In this document: positions 1-5,119 of the stretch, in pieces
Position numbering within the stretch: position 1 is the first letter of the stretch
Layout: every line of letters starts with the position of its first letter
Program-made: the position numbers and the translations under genes
The notes under the pieces: model-generated
What the model was told of the DNA's origin: nothing
The model's database searches: none
What the model saw: the letters and a program-made list of their open reading frames with translations, nothing else
Origin: an uncultured Eubacteriales bacterium
GTDB taxonomy: Bacteria; Bacillota_A; Clostridia; Christensenellales; Aristaeellaceae
Reading direction: 5' to 3'
Assembly (NCBI GenBank): GCA_902795555.1
Contig: CADBLV010000394.1
Location: 1-5,119, forward strand
Length of the DNA stretch: 5,119 nucleotides

Positions 1-807
1 AAGTGGATGTGGCTCGGCATTTACATTATCATCGCCGTCGTGATCTGCTTTTTCCTTCTGAAGCTTGAGAAGAAAGTCACCCGGAAACTGCTGGCCAAAT
101 ACGACGGGATCAACGCCCGCTATACGGAGCGGCTTATCCGGTTCATCATTATCTTCATCGCCGCCATGGCTGTGATCATGTCCAGCGACCTCACCCGGAA
201 TTTCGGTACCTCCCTTTTCCAGGGGACTGCCGTTCTGGCCGCCATCGCGGGCTTCGCGGCTAAGCCTGTGCTGTCGGACATGCTGTGCGGATTCATGCTC
301 AGCTCCACCAAGCCCTTCAACATCGGAGACCGGATTGAGCTGGACGACGGAACCGCCGGCATCGTGAAGGACATCACGATTCGCCACGTGGTTCTTCAGG
401 GAATCGACACCCTGAAAATCATCATTCCCAACAGCGAGATGAACAGCAGGCGGATCACGAACCTGAGCCATCAGACCAAAACCCGCAGCATTCATTTCCG
501 CTTCCAGGTGGGTCTGGATTCCGACGTGGATCTGGCCAAGAAAGTGATTCAGGATGCGATCCGGGAAAGCCCCTGCACCGTGCCCCGGCAGGATCAGGAG
601 TATTCACCCGTGTATTTCCTCGGCTATACGAAGGACGGTCTGGAGATGGGAACGACCGTTTACTATGAGCCGACCCATCCCACCGAAGTCACCAAGGACG
701 ATGTCAACTGCCGGGTGAACCGGGCGCTGAACCGGGCAAAGATCGAAATCCCCTACAGCTATACCAACGTCATCATGAATCCCGAGCCGATGACCGGCGA
801 AAAATGA
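1..807 (+). CDS. MscS-family small-conductance mechanosensitive ion channel (5' end probably outside the window)
   Basis: The product is a membrane channel of the MscS family, which opens under membrane tension to release solutes during hypo-osmotic shock. Counting from the ATG at 7 (266 residues), hydrophobic segments lie at about 2-20 and 43-60. A Gly/Ala-rich pore helix follows at about 67-100 (GTAVLAAIAGFAAKPVLSD). After it comes the beta domain typical of the family, with KPFNIGDRIEL at 102-112, GIVKDITIR at 118-126 and IIIPNSEMNSRRITNLS at 138-154. The C-terminal alpha/beta vestibule runs to about 250 and ends in the usual IEIPY region. Length is close to E. coli MscS (286 residues). 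Only 6 bases precede the ATG, they are in frame without a stop, and no ribosome binding site is visible, so the true start may lie upstream. The family call is firm; ion preference and exact start are not known. Confidence 0.9.
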   Translation, partial: KWMWLGIYIIIAVVICFFLLKLEKKVTRKLLAKYDGINARYTERLIRFIIIFIAAMAVIMSSDLTRNFGTSLFQGTAVLAAIAGFAAKPVLSDMLCGFMLSSTKPFNIGDRIELDDGTAGIVKDITIRHVVLQGIDTLKIIIPNSEMNSRRITNLSHQTKTRSIHFRFQVGLDSDVDLAKKVIQDAIRESPCTVPRQDQEYSPVYFLGYTKDGLEMGTTVYYEPTHPTEVTKDDVNCRVNRALNRAKIEIPYSYTNVIMNPEPMTGEK

Positions 808-830
808 TCCCGGCCCGGTTCCGCCGGGAT
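807..830 (+). other. Hairpin beginning in the stop codon of the MscS gene
   Basis: ATCCCGGC (807-814) pairs perfectly with GCCGGGAT (823-830) around an 8-base loop, and the first A of the stem is the last base of the TGA stop. The + strand downstream is A-rich (TCAAAAAACG), so the hairpin lacks the U-tract of an intrinsic terminator for the MscS transcript. On the - strand the same hairpin is followed by TCATTTTTCG, a short T-tract, so it could stop antisense transcripts. A role as a 3'-end stabilising structure is an inference. Confidence 0.6.
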
Positions 831-842
831 TCAAAAAACGCC

Positions 843-871
843 TTGCCACCCGGGCGCGGATTTGATATAAT
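843..871 (+). promoter_or_regulatory. Sigma-A-type extended -10 promoter for the foldase lipoprotein gene
   Basis: The -35 box TTGCCA (843-848) is separated by exactly 17 bases from a perfect -10 box TATAAT (866-871). A TG dinucleotide at 863-864 gives an extended -10. Transcription would begin near 878, leaving a leader of about 37 bases before the ATG at 915. Box match, spacing and location just upstream of a good ribosome binding site make this a strong prediction for a well-expressed housekeeping gene. Confidence 0.85.
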
Positions 872-914
872 ACGAAAAGTGTCCCGAATTTTGTGAACGA
901 ACGGAGAGAGACTC

Positions 915-2258
915 ATGAAGAAGAAAGCGTTTCTGGCCCTGCTGCTGACGGTGACGATGCTGCTCAGCGGCTGCGCGCTGATCAAGAAGGATGCGGCAGT
1001 AGACGCCAAGCGGGTGATCCTGAGCTACAACGGCAAAGACGTGACCAAAGCCGAAGTGCAGGCCCAGGTGGATTACGAGCTGCAGCAAACCGCCTATATG
1101 TACAGCATGTATTACGGGCAGAATAATTACGACACCACCGATCCGCAGGCCATTGCCGCCGCGCAGGAAGCCGCCGTTGAGGATATCAAGAAGGATCTGG
1201 TGCTGGAAGCCAAGGCCGAGGAGCTGAAGATCGCGGACAAGCTGACCGAAGAGGATCTGGCCGCCATTCAGGAAGACGCCAAAGCCGATTACGACTACTA
1301 TCTGTCCTACGCCAAATCCGCGGTGGATCAGACGCTGGAAGGCGACGCGCTGGAAGAAGCCGCCAAAAAGTTCCTGGACGAGCGGGAAATGACCATGGAG
1401 GAGCTGGAGAAGGAAGCGAAGGAATCAAAGATCCTCGAGCTGCTCCGGGCCGAGATCATCAAGGACGTGGACGTGTCCGAGGATGAGATCAAAGCCGAGT
1501 ATGACAGCAAAGTGGAATCCGCCAAAACCACCTATGGCGAGAATCCCGCTTCCTATGCCAACGCCGCCAACAGCAGCACGATTTACTACGCGCCTGCCGG
1601 CGTTCGCCGGGTGAAGCAGATCCTGATCAAGTTCAAGGCCGAGGATCAGACCGCTATCGACGAGGCGAATACCAAAGTGACCACCGCTACCTCGAAGGTG
1701 ACCGCCGCCCAGCAGATTCTGGATGGGGCGGATTATTCCGATGATGAGAAAGCCCAGGCCCAGACGGATCTGGAAAAGGCCCAGGCGGAACTGGAAGCCG
1801 CAAACAAGGAAGTGGCCGAGCTGACGGACAAAGCCTACGCCAATATCGACGAAGCCGCGGACGAGGTGCTCAAGCAGCTGGCGGACGGCGCCGACTGGGA
1901 TACCCTGATGGCAGAGAAAACCGAAGATCCCGGCATGAAGACGGGCCGGGACACCGCCGTGACCGGCTATGCCGTGGCGGAAGGCATGACGTCCTTTGAT
2001 TCCGCGTTTGTTACCGCCGCCATGAACCTGAAGGCCATCGGCGATGTGTCGGAAAAAACACGGGGAGCCAGCGGCGGATACTATATCATCAAATATGTCG
2101 CCGATCAGGCGGAAGGCCCCATCGATTATGATTCCGTGAAGGACACCCTGAAGTCCAGCCTGCTGTCCTCCAAACAGACCAGCCATTACAACACGACCGT
2201 CGATGAGTGGATCGCGGCGGCGGACATCAAGGCGGATATGAACGCCCTGAAGGACTGA
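915..2258 (+). CDS. PrsA/SurA-type parvulin-like foldase lipoprotein with a helical insertion
   Basis: This is a 447-residue lipoprotein that resembles PrsA, the membrane-anchored factor that helps exported proteins fold outside the Gram-positive membrane. Residues 1-20 are a lipoprotein signal: KKK, a hydrophobic stretch and a LSGC lipobox with the lipidated Cys at 20. Residues about 33-195 are Glu/Lys/Ala-rich helices like a SurA/PrsA N-domain, opening with ILSYNGKDVTKAEV. A parvulin (rotamase) fold follows at about 231-396: VKQILIKF, DWDTLMAEKTEDPG, FDSAFVTAAMNLKAIGDVSE and GGYYIIKYV. Both signature histidines are replaced, by Gln235 (usual A-x-H-I-L) and Tyr390 (usual G-Y-H-I-I), so prolyl isomerase activity is doubtful and a chaperone role is more likely. 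About 65 residues (243-308), predicted to form two helices, interrupt the domain after its first strand. GGAGAG at 903-908 sits 6 bases before the ATG. It has its own promoter at 843-871. Clients are unknown. Confidence 0.85.
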   Translation: MKKKAFLALLLTVTMLLSGCALIKKDAAVDAKRVILSYNGKDVTKAEVQAQVDYELQQTAYMYSMYYGQNNYDTTDPQAIAAAQEAAVEDIKKDLVLEAKAEELKIADKLTEEDLAAIQEDAKADYDYYLSYAKSAVDQTLEGDALEEAAKKFLDEREMTMEELEKEAKESKILELLRAEIIKDVDVSEDEIKAEYDSKVESAKTTYGENPASYANAANSSTIYYAPAGVRRVKQILIKFKAEDQTAIDEANTKVTTATSKVTAAQQILDGADYSDDEKAQAQTDLEKAQAELEAANKEVAELTDKAYANIDEAADEVLKQLADGADWDTLMAEKTEDPGMKTGRDTAVTGYAVAEGMTSFDSAFVTAAMNLKAIGDVSEKTRGASGGYYIIKYVADQAEGPIDYDSVKDTLKSSLLSSKQTSHYNTTVDEWIAAADIKADMNALKD

Positions 2259-2281
2259 TCCCGACGCCTCAGAGCGGGATC
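2257..2281 (+). other. Hairpin overlapping the stop codon of the foldase gene
   Basis: GATCCCG (2257-2263) pairs perfectly with CGGGATC (2275-2281) around an 11-base loop. The stem starts inside the TGA stop codon at 2256-2258. It is followed by TGAACACCC, not by a T-tract, so it is not itself an intrinsic terminator. The true terminator lies about 30 bases further on. The same TGATCCCG start of stem occurs at the end of the MscS gene. Confidence 0.5.
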
Positions 2282-2313
2282 TGAACACCCGAAGGCTGTT
2301 TCCGGAATTTCAG

Positions 2314-2343
2314 GGGGATGCCGCGTTCGGCATCCCCTTTTTT
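2314..2343 (+). terminator. Strong intrinsic terminator after the foldase gene
   Basis: GGGGATGCCG (2314-2323) and CGGCATCCCC (2328-2337) form a perfect 10-bp GC-rich stem closed by a CGTT tetraloop, followed directly by six T residues (2338-2343). It ends the foldase transcript. The ribosome binding site of the next gene starts at 2347, so this terminator also stands in front of the DUF975 gene, with no space between for a separate promoter. Confidence 0.93.
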
Positions 2344-2346
2344 GAC

Positions 2347-2352
2347 AGGAGG
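2347..2352 (+). promoter_or_regulatory. Ribosome binding site of the DUF975 gene, abutting the terminator
   Basis: AGGAGG lies 5 bases before the ATG at 2358 and only 3 bases after the T-tract of the terminator. It fixes the start codon. Its position means that any mRNA able to translate this gene must either have passed the terminator or have begun inside it. Confidence 0.85.
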
Positions 2353-2357
2353 TATCT

Positions 2358-3299
2358 ATGCCTGTTCCCTCCGCGCTCTTTAAAGCCAAGGCCCGGGAAG
2401 TTCTTCGGGGCCGATGGCAAACAGCCCTGCTGATCGCCCTGGCGGTGAATCTGCCCAGCCTGCTGGTGCAGGGGATTTCTGCTTTCTCCGGCACAGACCT
2501 GATCGCCCGGCTGGAAAGCCTGGTGATCACGATTTCCCGGGACGGAATGCTGACACAGCAGGCGCTGGTCGGTGGCATTCAGGAAATCTTCAGTGATTCC
2601 GGGGTGCTGATTTCCCTGGGTTTCACCTTCCTGGCCTGGCTGATCACTCCCTGCCTTTCCCTGGGGATGATCCACTGGCTGCTCGGCCGCCTGCGAAAGA
2701 ACGAGGGGGACGAAGGCTTCCCCACGGTGTTCAGCCGCCTGAACATTTCCCACAAGGCCATGGGGCTTTTGCTGACAAAGGCACTGATGATCGGGCTGTG
2801 GATGCTGCCCGGGATGGTGTTGACGGGGCTGAGCGTGCTGCCGCTGCGAAACGCGGGACCAACCAACGCCGAAATCCTGTCCGCCATGAACACCTCCATG
2901 ATCCTGGTTTACGGCGGCCTCGCCGTGATGGCCGTGCCGGGAATCATGGCAGCGCTTCGGCTGGCGATGGCAGACATCCTGCTGTCCGATCATCCCGAAA
3001 AAGGAGTGTTCGCCTGCGTCCGGGAGAGCAAGGCAATGATGAACAGGCGGAAAGGACAGCTGTTCTCCCTGGAGCTGAGCTTCATCTTCTGGTATCTGGC
3101 GGAGATGCTGGTATCCTCCCTGCTGGCCGGCATGGGCAGCGGCATCCTCTCCCTGATGGTCCAGATGCTTGCCGGTCTGTTCCTGTCCGTGTATATCCAG
3201 GCTGCCGTCTGTGCCTTCTATGAAGCGGTGCGAAAGCTGCCCTCCCCCTCCGCCGACACGCCCACTCCCGGGCCGGAAGAGGAAGAAGCCCTGAACTGA
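2358..3299 (+). CDS. DUF975-type polytopic membrane protein of unknown function
   Basis: This 313-residue integral membrane protein matches the DUF975 pattern as I know it. It opens with an amphipathic, basic start (KAKAREVLRGRWQTALLIAL, 9-28). The best family signature is SKAMMNRRKGQLFSLELSFI (224-243), followed by FWYLAEML. Likely membrane segments are at about 20-40, 82-108, 135-161, 180-208, 233-255 and 262-287; the count of six is approximate. The tail (294-313) is Pro-rich and then acidic (PGPEEEEALN) and probably cytoplasmic. No catalytic or transport motif is visible. AGGAGG 5 bases upstream supports the ATG. The gene follows the foldase gene with a strong terminator between them, and I find no convincing promoter in 2259-2357. 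Expression may depend on readthrough. The family has no established biochemical role, so no function is proposed. Confidence 0.8.
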   Translation: MPVPSALFKAKAREVLRGRWQTALLIALAVNLPSLLVQGISAFSGTDLIARLESLVITISRDGMLTQQALVGGIQEIFSDSGVLISLGFTFLAWLITPCLSLGMIHWLLGRLRKNEGDEGFPTVFSRLNISHKAMGLLLTKALMIGLWMLPGMVLTGLSVLPLRNAGPTNAEILSAMNTSMILVYGGLAVMAVPGIMAALRLAMADILLSDHPEKGVFACVRESKAMMNRRKGQLFSLELSFIFWYLAEMLVSSLLAGMGSGILSLMVQMLAGLFLSVYIQAAVCAFYEAVRKLPSPSADTPTPGPEEEEALN

Positions 3300-3328
3300 A
3301 CCTGCGCTGCATTCCTTTTGCTTTTTGC

Positions 3329-3358
3329 TTGTGTTTCCGGGCCGGAATCGGGTATAAT
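3329..3358 (+). promoter_or_regulatory. Probable sigma-A-type promoter for the aminotransferase operon
   Basis: A perfect TATAAT box lies at 3353-3358. The best -35 candidate is TTGTGT (3329-3334) at an 18-base spacing, matching TTGACA only in its first three bases, so the promoter may be weak or activator-dependent. Transcription would begin near 3365, giving a leader of about 56 bases before the ATG at 3421. No terminator for the preceding DUF975 gene is visible, so readthrough from upstream is also possible. Confidence 0.7.
3335..3347. repeat. Perfect inverted repeat in the promoter spacer (possible operator)
   Basis: TTCCGG (3335-3340) and CCGGAA (3342-3347) form a perfect dyad around a single central G. 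It lies wholly between the proposed -35 and -10 boxes, where a bound repressor would block RNA polymerase. The loop is too short for an RNA hairpin, so a DNA-level role is more plausible than an RNA one. In GC-rich DNA such a dyad could also be chance, and no regulator gene is in view. Confidence 0.35.
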
Positions 3359-3361
3359 GGC

Positions 3362-3376
3362 TCCGCGCCGAGCGGA
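3362..3376 (+). other. Small leader hairpin at the predicted 5' end of the aminotransferase mRNA
   Basis: TCCGC (3362-3366) and GCGGA (3372-3376) pair around the loop GCCGA. The structure sits at the predicted transcript start (about 3365), so part of it may not be transcribed. If it is included, it may protect the 5' end. Stem length is only 5 bp, so this is a weak call. Confidence 0.25.
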
Positions 3377-3408
3377 TTTCGCGCCGGAAGCTCATTGTGT
3401 GAATGAAT

Positions 3409-3413
3409 GGAGG
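3409..3413 (+). promoter_or_regulatory. Ribosome binding site that sets the aminotransferase start at 3421
   Basis: GGAGG ends 7 bases before the ATG at 3421. An in-frame ATG exists at 3403, but it lies upstream of this site and has no ribosome binding site of its own. Starting at 3421 also gives an N-terminus (MASLTISHRCQNIAPS) that lines up with related aminotransferases. Confidence 0.85.
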
Positions 3414-3420
3414 AATTCCC

Positions 3421-4623
3421 ATGGCATCTCTGACCATCTCCCATCGCTGTCAGAACATCGCCCCGTCCCTGACTCTGCAGATCGATTCCCGCGCCAAGGA
3501 AATGGCCGCCTCCGGCATGGATGTGGTCGGCTTCGGCGCCGGCGAGCCGGATTTTCCCACCCCCGCCCACATCTGCGAAGCAGCCAAAGAGGCACTGGAC
3601 AAGGGAATGACCCATTATACCGCCGTGCCAGGCACGATGCAGCTGCGCATGGCCATCACGAGGAAAATGGAGCGTGATCACGGGCTCACCTATTCCCCCC
3701 AGGAGATCATCGTGTCCAACGGGGCCAAGCACAGCCTGTTCAACGTCTTCCAGACGATTCTGGATCCCGGAGACGAAGTGCTGATTCCCACGCCCTGCTG
3801 GGTGTCCTATCCGGAGCTGGTGCGGATGGCCGGGGGTGTGCCGGTGTTCGTGCCGACGGACGAGTCCAACCGCTTCATCCCGAGCAACCGGGATATCGCC
3901 TCCCGGGTGACCCGGCGGACCAAGGCGATTATCATCACCTCTCCCTCGAACCCCAACGGATCCATCTGGTCCCGGGAGCAGCTGCAGTTCGTGGGCAATC
4001 TGGCCGTGACCCATCCCTTCTATATCGTCTCTGACGAGATCTATGAGAAGCTGATCTATGACGGCCGGAAGCACCTGTCCATCGCCCAGCTGGGAGAGCA
4101 GATCAAAGAGCAGACCTTCATCATCAACGGGCTGAGTAAAGCCTACGCGATGACCGGCTGGCGAATCGGATACTGCGCCGCCCCCCGCCGGGAAGTGGCC
4201 GCCATGAGCGCCTTCCAGTCTCAGGCCACCAGCAACGCCAATTCCATCGCCCAGTATGCCGCCACGGCAGCCCTGGACGGCGATCAGAGCTGCGTTGCGG
4301 AGATGGTGAAACAGTTTGAGGAGCGGCGGAATGTGATGGTGGAAGGCATCAACAGCATCAAGGGCCTCAGCTGCCTCAAGCCGGAAGGCGCCTTCTACGT
4401 GATGCTGAACATCAAGGAAATCATGGGCCGCAGATATAACGGACGAAAGATTGAGGATTCCATGGACTTTGCCGAGCTGCTGCTGGCAGAAAAGCAGGTC
4501 GCCGTGGTGCCCGGCGTCGCCTTTGAGGCGGAAGGCTTCTGCCGCATGTCCTACGCGATTTCCGCCGAGCGGATCCAGGAAGGGCTGAACCGGATCGAAT
4601 CTTTCGTTGAATCGCTGAAATAA
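3421..4623 (+). CDS. Class I PLP-dependent aminotransferase, Thermus-type aspartate aminotransferase-like
   Basis: This 400-residue cytoplasmic enzyme belongs to fold-type I PLP aminotransferases and most resembles the subgroup of Thermus aspartate aminotransferase, which moves an amino group between aspartate and 2-oxoglutarate. Motifs run in order: VGFGAGEPDFPTP (36-48), SNGAKHSLFN (99-108), PCWVSYPE (125-132, with Trp127 expected to stack on the cofactor), SNPNG (176-180, a variant of NPTG), VSDEIYEK (203-210, with Asp205 expected to bind the pyridine nitrogen), GLSKAYAMTGWRIGY (237-251, with Lys240 the Schiff-base lysine), and CRMSYAIS (374-381, with Arg375 expected to bind the substrate carboxylate). 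All key residues are present, so it should be active. Substrate choice is not proven, since related enzymes accept other amino acids. The start is fixed by GGAGG at 3409-3413. The next gene begins 13 bases after the stop, which implies an operon. Confidence 0.93.
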   Translation: MASLTISHRCQNIAPSLTLQIDSRAKEMAASGMDVVGFGAGEPDFPTPAHICEAAKEALDKGMTHYTAVPGTMQLRMAITRKMERDHGLTYSPQEIIVSNGAKHSLFNVFQTILDPGDEVLIPTPCWVSYPELVRMAGGVPVFVPTDESNRFIPSNRDIASRVTRRTKAIIITSPSNPNGSIWSREQLQFVGNLAVTHPFYIVSDEIYEKLIYDGRKHLSIAQLGEQIKEQTFIINGLSKAYAMTGWRIGYCAAPRREVAAMSAFQSQATSNANSIAQYAATAALDGDQSCVAEMVKQFEERRNVMVEGINSIKGLSCLKPEGAFYVMLNIKEIMGRRYNGRKIEDSMDFAELLLAEKQVAVVPGVAFEAEGFCRMSYAISAERIQEGLNRIESFVESLK

Positions 4624-4628
4624 GGAGG
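4624..4628 (+). promoter_or_regulatory. Ribosome binding site supporting a TTG start at 4637
   Basis: GGAGG follows directly after the TAA stop of the aminotransferase (4621-4623) and lies 8 bases before TTG at 4637. The first in-frame ATG is at 4670 and has no such site before it. This decides for the TTG start and suggests translation coupled with the upstream gene. Confidence 0.85.
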
Positions 4629-4636
4629 AAACCCCT

Positions 4637-5119
4637 TTGCTGAAATATGATAACCAGACCAACCTTCTGATGCAGGCCAAGTATCACTACAGCCTCCAGG
4701 ACGTGGAGGAGCCGAATCTTTATCGGGAGATCTATGACTACGAACATGTGCCGAAGGTCGCTTTCAACCTGCGCCATGTGCCCATGAACGTGCCGGACGA
4801 GATCTGGATCACCGACACGACCTTCCGGGACGGGCAGCAGTCCGTGAGCCCCTTCACGCCGGAACAGATTCTGCACCTGTTCAAACTCATGTCCCGGCTG
4901 GGCGGACCGAAGGGCATGGTGCGCCAGAGCGAATTTTTCCTCTACACGGAAAACGATCAGAAAGCGCTGCATCTGTGTCAGGACGCGGGGCTTCGCTTCC
5001 CGGAGATCACGACCTGGATTCGTGCCAACGAAAAGGATTTCGAGCTGGTGAAGCAGGCCAACGTGCAGGAAACCGGGGTGCTGGTGTCCTGCAGCGACTA
5101 TCATATTTTCAACAAGATG
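4637..5119 (+). CDS. HMGL-like (DRE-TIM) enzyme, 2-isopropylmalate/homocitrate synthase-like, N-terminal part
   Basis: The first 161 residues are visible and the gene runs off the window in frame. The family signature ITDTTFRDGQQS (58-69) marks a DRE-TIM barrel enzyme of the HMGL-like group, which includes 2-isopropylmalate and homocitrate synthases and pyruvate carboxylase domains. Arg64 and Asp65 are the expected catalytic and metal-binding residues of the first strand. Later stretches GGPKGMVRQSEFFLY (89-103), FPEITTWIRA (121-130) and LVSCSDYHIF (149-158) fit the following barrel strands. About 55 residues precede the barrel, starting LKYDNQTNLLMQAKYHYSL; this lead-in differs from ordinary LeuA and matches a Clostridia group that I recall as variably named, including as a misnamed histone-lysine methyltransferase. 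It reads from TTG with GGAGG 8 bases upstream; an in-frame stop at 4616-4618 bounds the frame. It probably shares an operon with the aminotransferase. Its substrate is unknown. Confidence 0.85.
   Translation, partial: MLKYDNQTNLLMQAKYHYSLQDVEEPNLYREIYDYEHVPKVAFNLRHVPMNVPDEIWITDTTFRDGQQSVSPFTPEQILHLFKLMSRLGGPKGMVRQSEFFLYTENDQKALHLCQDAGLRFPEITTWIRANEKDFELVKQANVQETGVLVSCSDYHIFNKM

Noticed and set aside
893..1126. Small + strand open frame overlapping the start of the foldase gene
   Set aside because: It is out of frame with a clear lipoprotein signal peptide and lacks a better ribosome binding site, so it is a shadow.
1425..2288. A 287-codon - strand open frame opposite the foldase gene
   Set aside because: It is Gly/His/Ile-rich without motifs and covers the parvulin domain of a well-supported gene, so it is a shadow frame.
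3325..3330. TTGCTT as the -35 box of the aminotransferase promoter
   Set aside because: The spacing to TATAAT would be 22 bases, too long for a sigma-A promoter. TTGTGT at 18 bases fits better.
3403..3420. Upstream ATG at 3403 as the aminotransferase start
   Set aside because: The ribosome binding site GGAGG lies at 3409-3413, downstream of this ATG, so it can only serve the ATG at 3421.
2310..3437. A 375-codon - strand open frame opposite the DUF975 gene
   Set aside because: The product is low-complexity His/Gln/Gly-rich and overlaps a terminator and the promoter of the next gene. The + strand frame has membrane segments, a family signature and a ribosome binding site.
3082..4680. A 532-codon open frame on the - strand across the aminotransferase gene
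   Set aside because: It lies opposite a gene with every catalytic motif intact. Its translation is rich in His, Gly, Arg and Gln without recognisable motifs, as expected from the mirrored codon bias of a GC-rich gene.
4421..5104. A 227-codon - strand open frame opposite the HMGL-like gene
   Set aside because: The + strand carries the TDTTFRDGQQ signature, and the - strand product has no recognisable feature.
1..5119. A novel defence, mobile or RNA-based system
   Set aside because: I looked for direct repeat arrays, transposase or recombinase motifs, tRNA-like folds and large structured leaders, and saw none. All genes fit ordinary chromosomal families.

Overview
The window reads as a GC-rich chromosomal segment of a Gram-positive, Clostridia-like (Firmicutes/Bacillota) bacterium. 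Four things point that way: strong GGAGG-type ribosome binding sites, sigma-A-type promoters with perfect TATAAT boxes, a PrsA-type lipoprotein foldase, and a DUF975 membrane protein. The last gene also belongs to an HMGL-like family that I recall mainly from Clostridia. The assignment rests on protein resemblance only, and species or genus cannot be named.

Layout, all on the + strand: (1) the 3' part of a small MscS-family mechanosensitive channel gene (to 807), ending in a hairpin that starts in its stop codon; (2) a strong extended -10 promoter (843-871) driving a lipoprotein of the PrsA/SurA parvulin type (915-2258); (3) a second stop-codon hairpin and then a textbook intrinsic terminator (2314-2343), which lies only 3 bases before the ribosome binding site of the next gene; (4) a DUF975-type polytopic membrane protein (2358-3299); (5) a second promoter (about 3329-3358) with a perfect dyad in its spacer, driving a Thermus-type aspartate aminotransferase-like enzyme (3421-4623); (6) 13 bases later, the TTG-started beginning of an HMGL-like (2-isopropylmalate/homocitrate synthase-like) enzyme, cut by the window end.

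Genes 1-3 all concern the cell envelope (tension-gated channel, extracytoplasmic folding factor, membrane protein of unknown role), but nothing shows that they act together. The last two genes look like a real operon for amino-acid or 2-oxo-acid metabolism. No gene-free stretch exceeds about 120 bases.

I see no mobile element, CRISPR array, tRNA, rRNA or defence system, and no clear previously undescribed system. The points most worth a second look are the foldase, which lacks both signature parvulin histidines and carries a predicted helical-hairpin insertion, and the terminator placed directly in front of the DUF975 gene.
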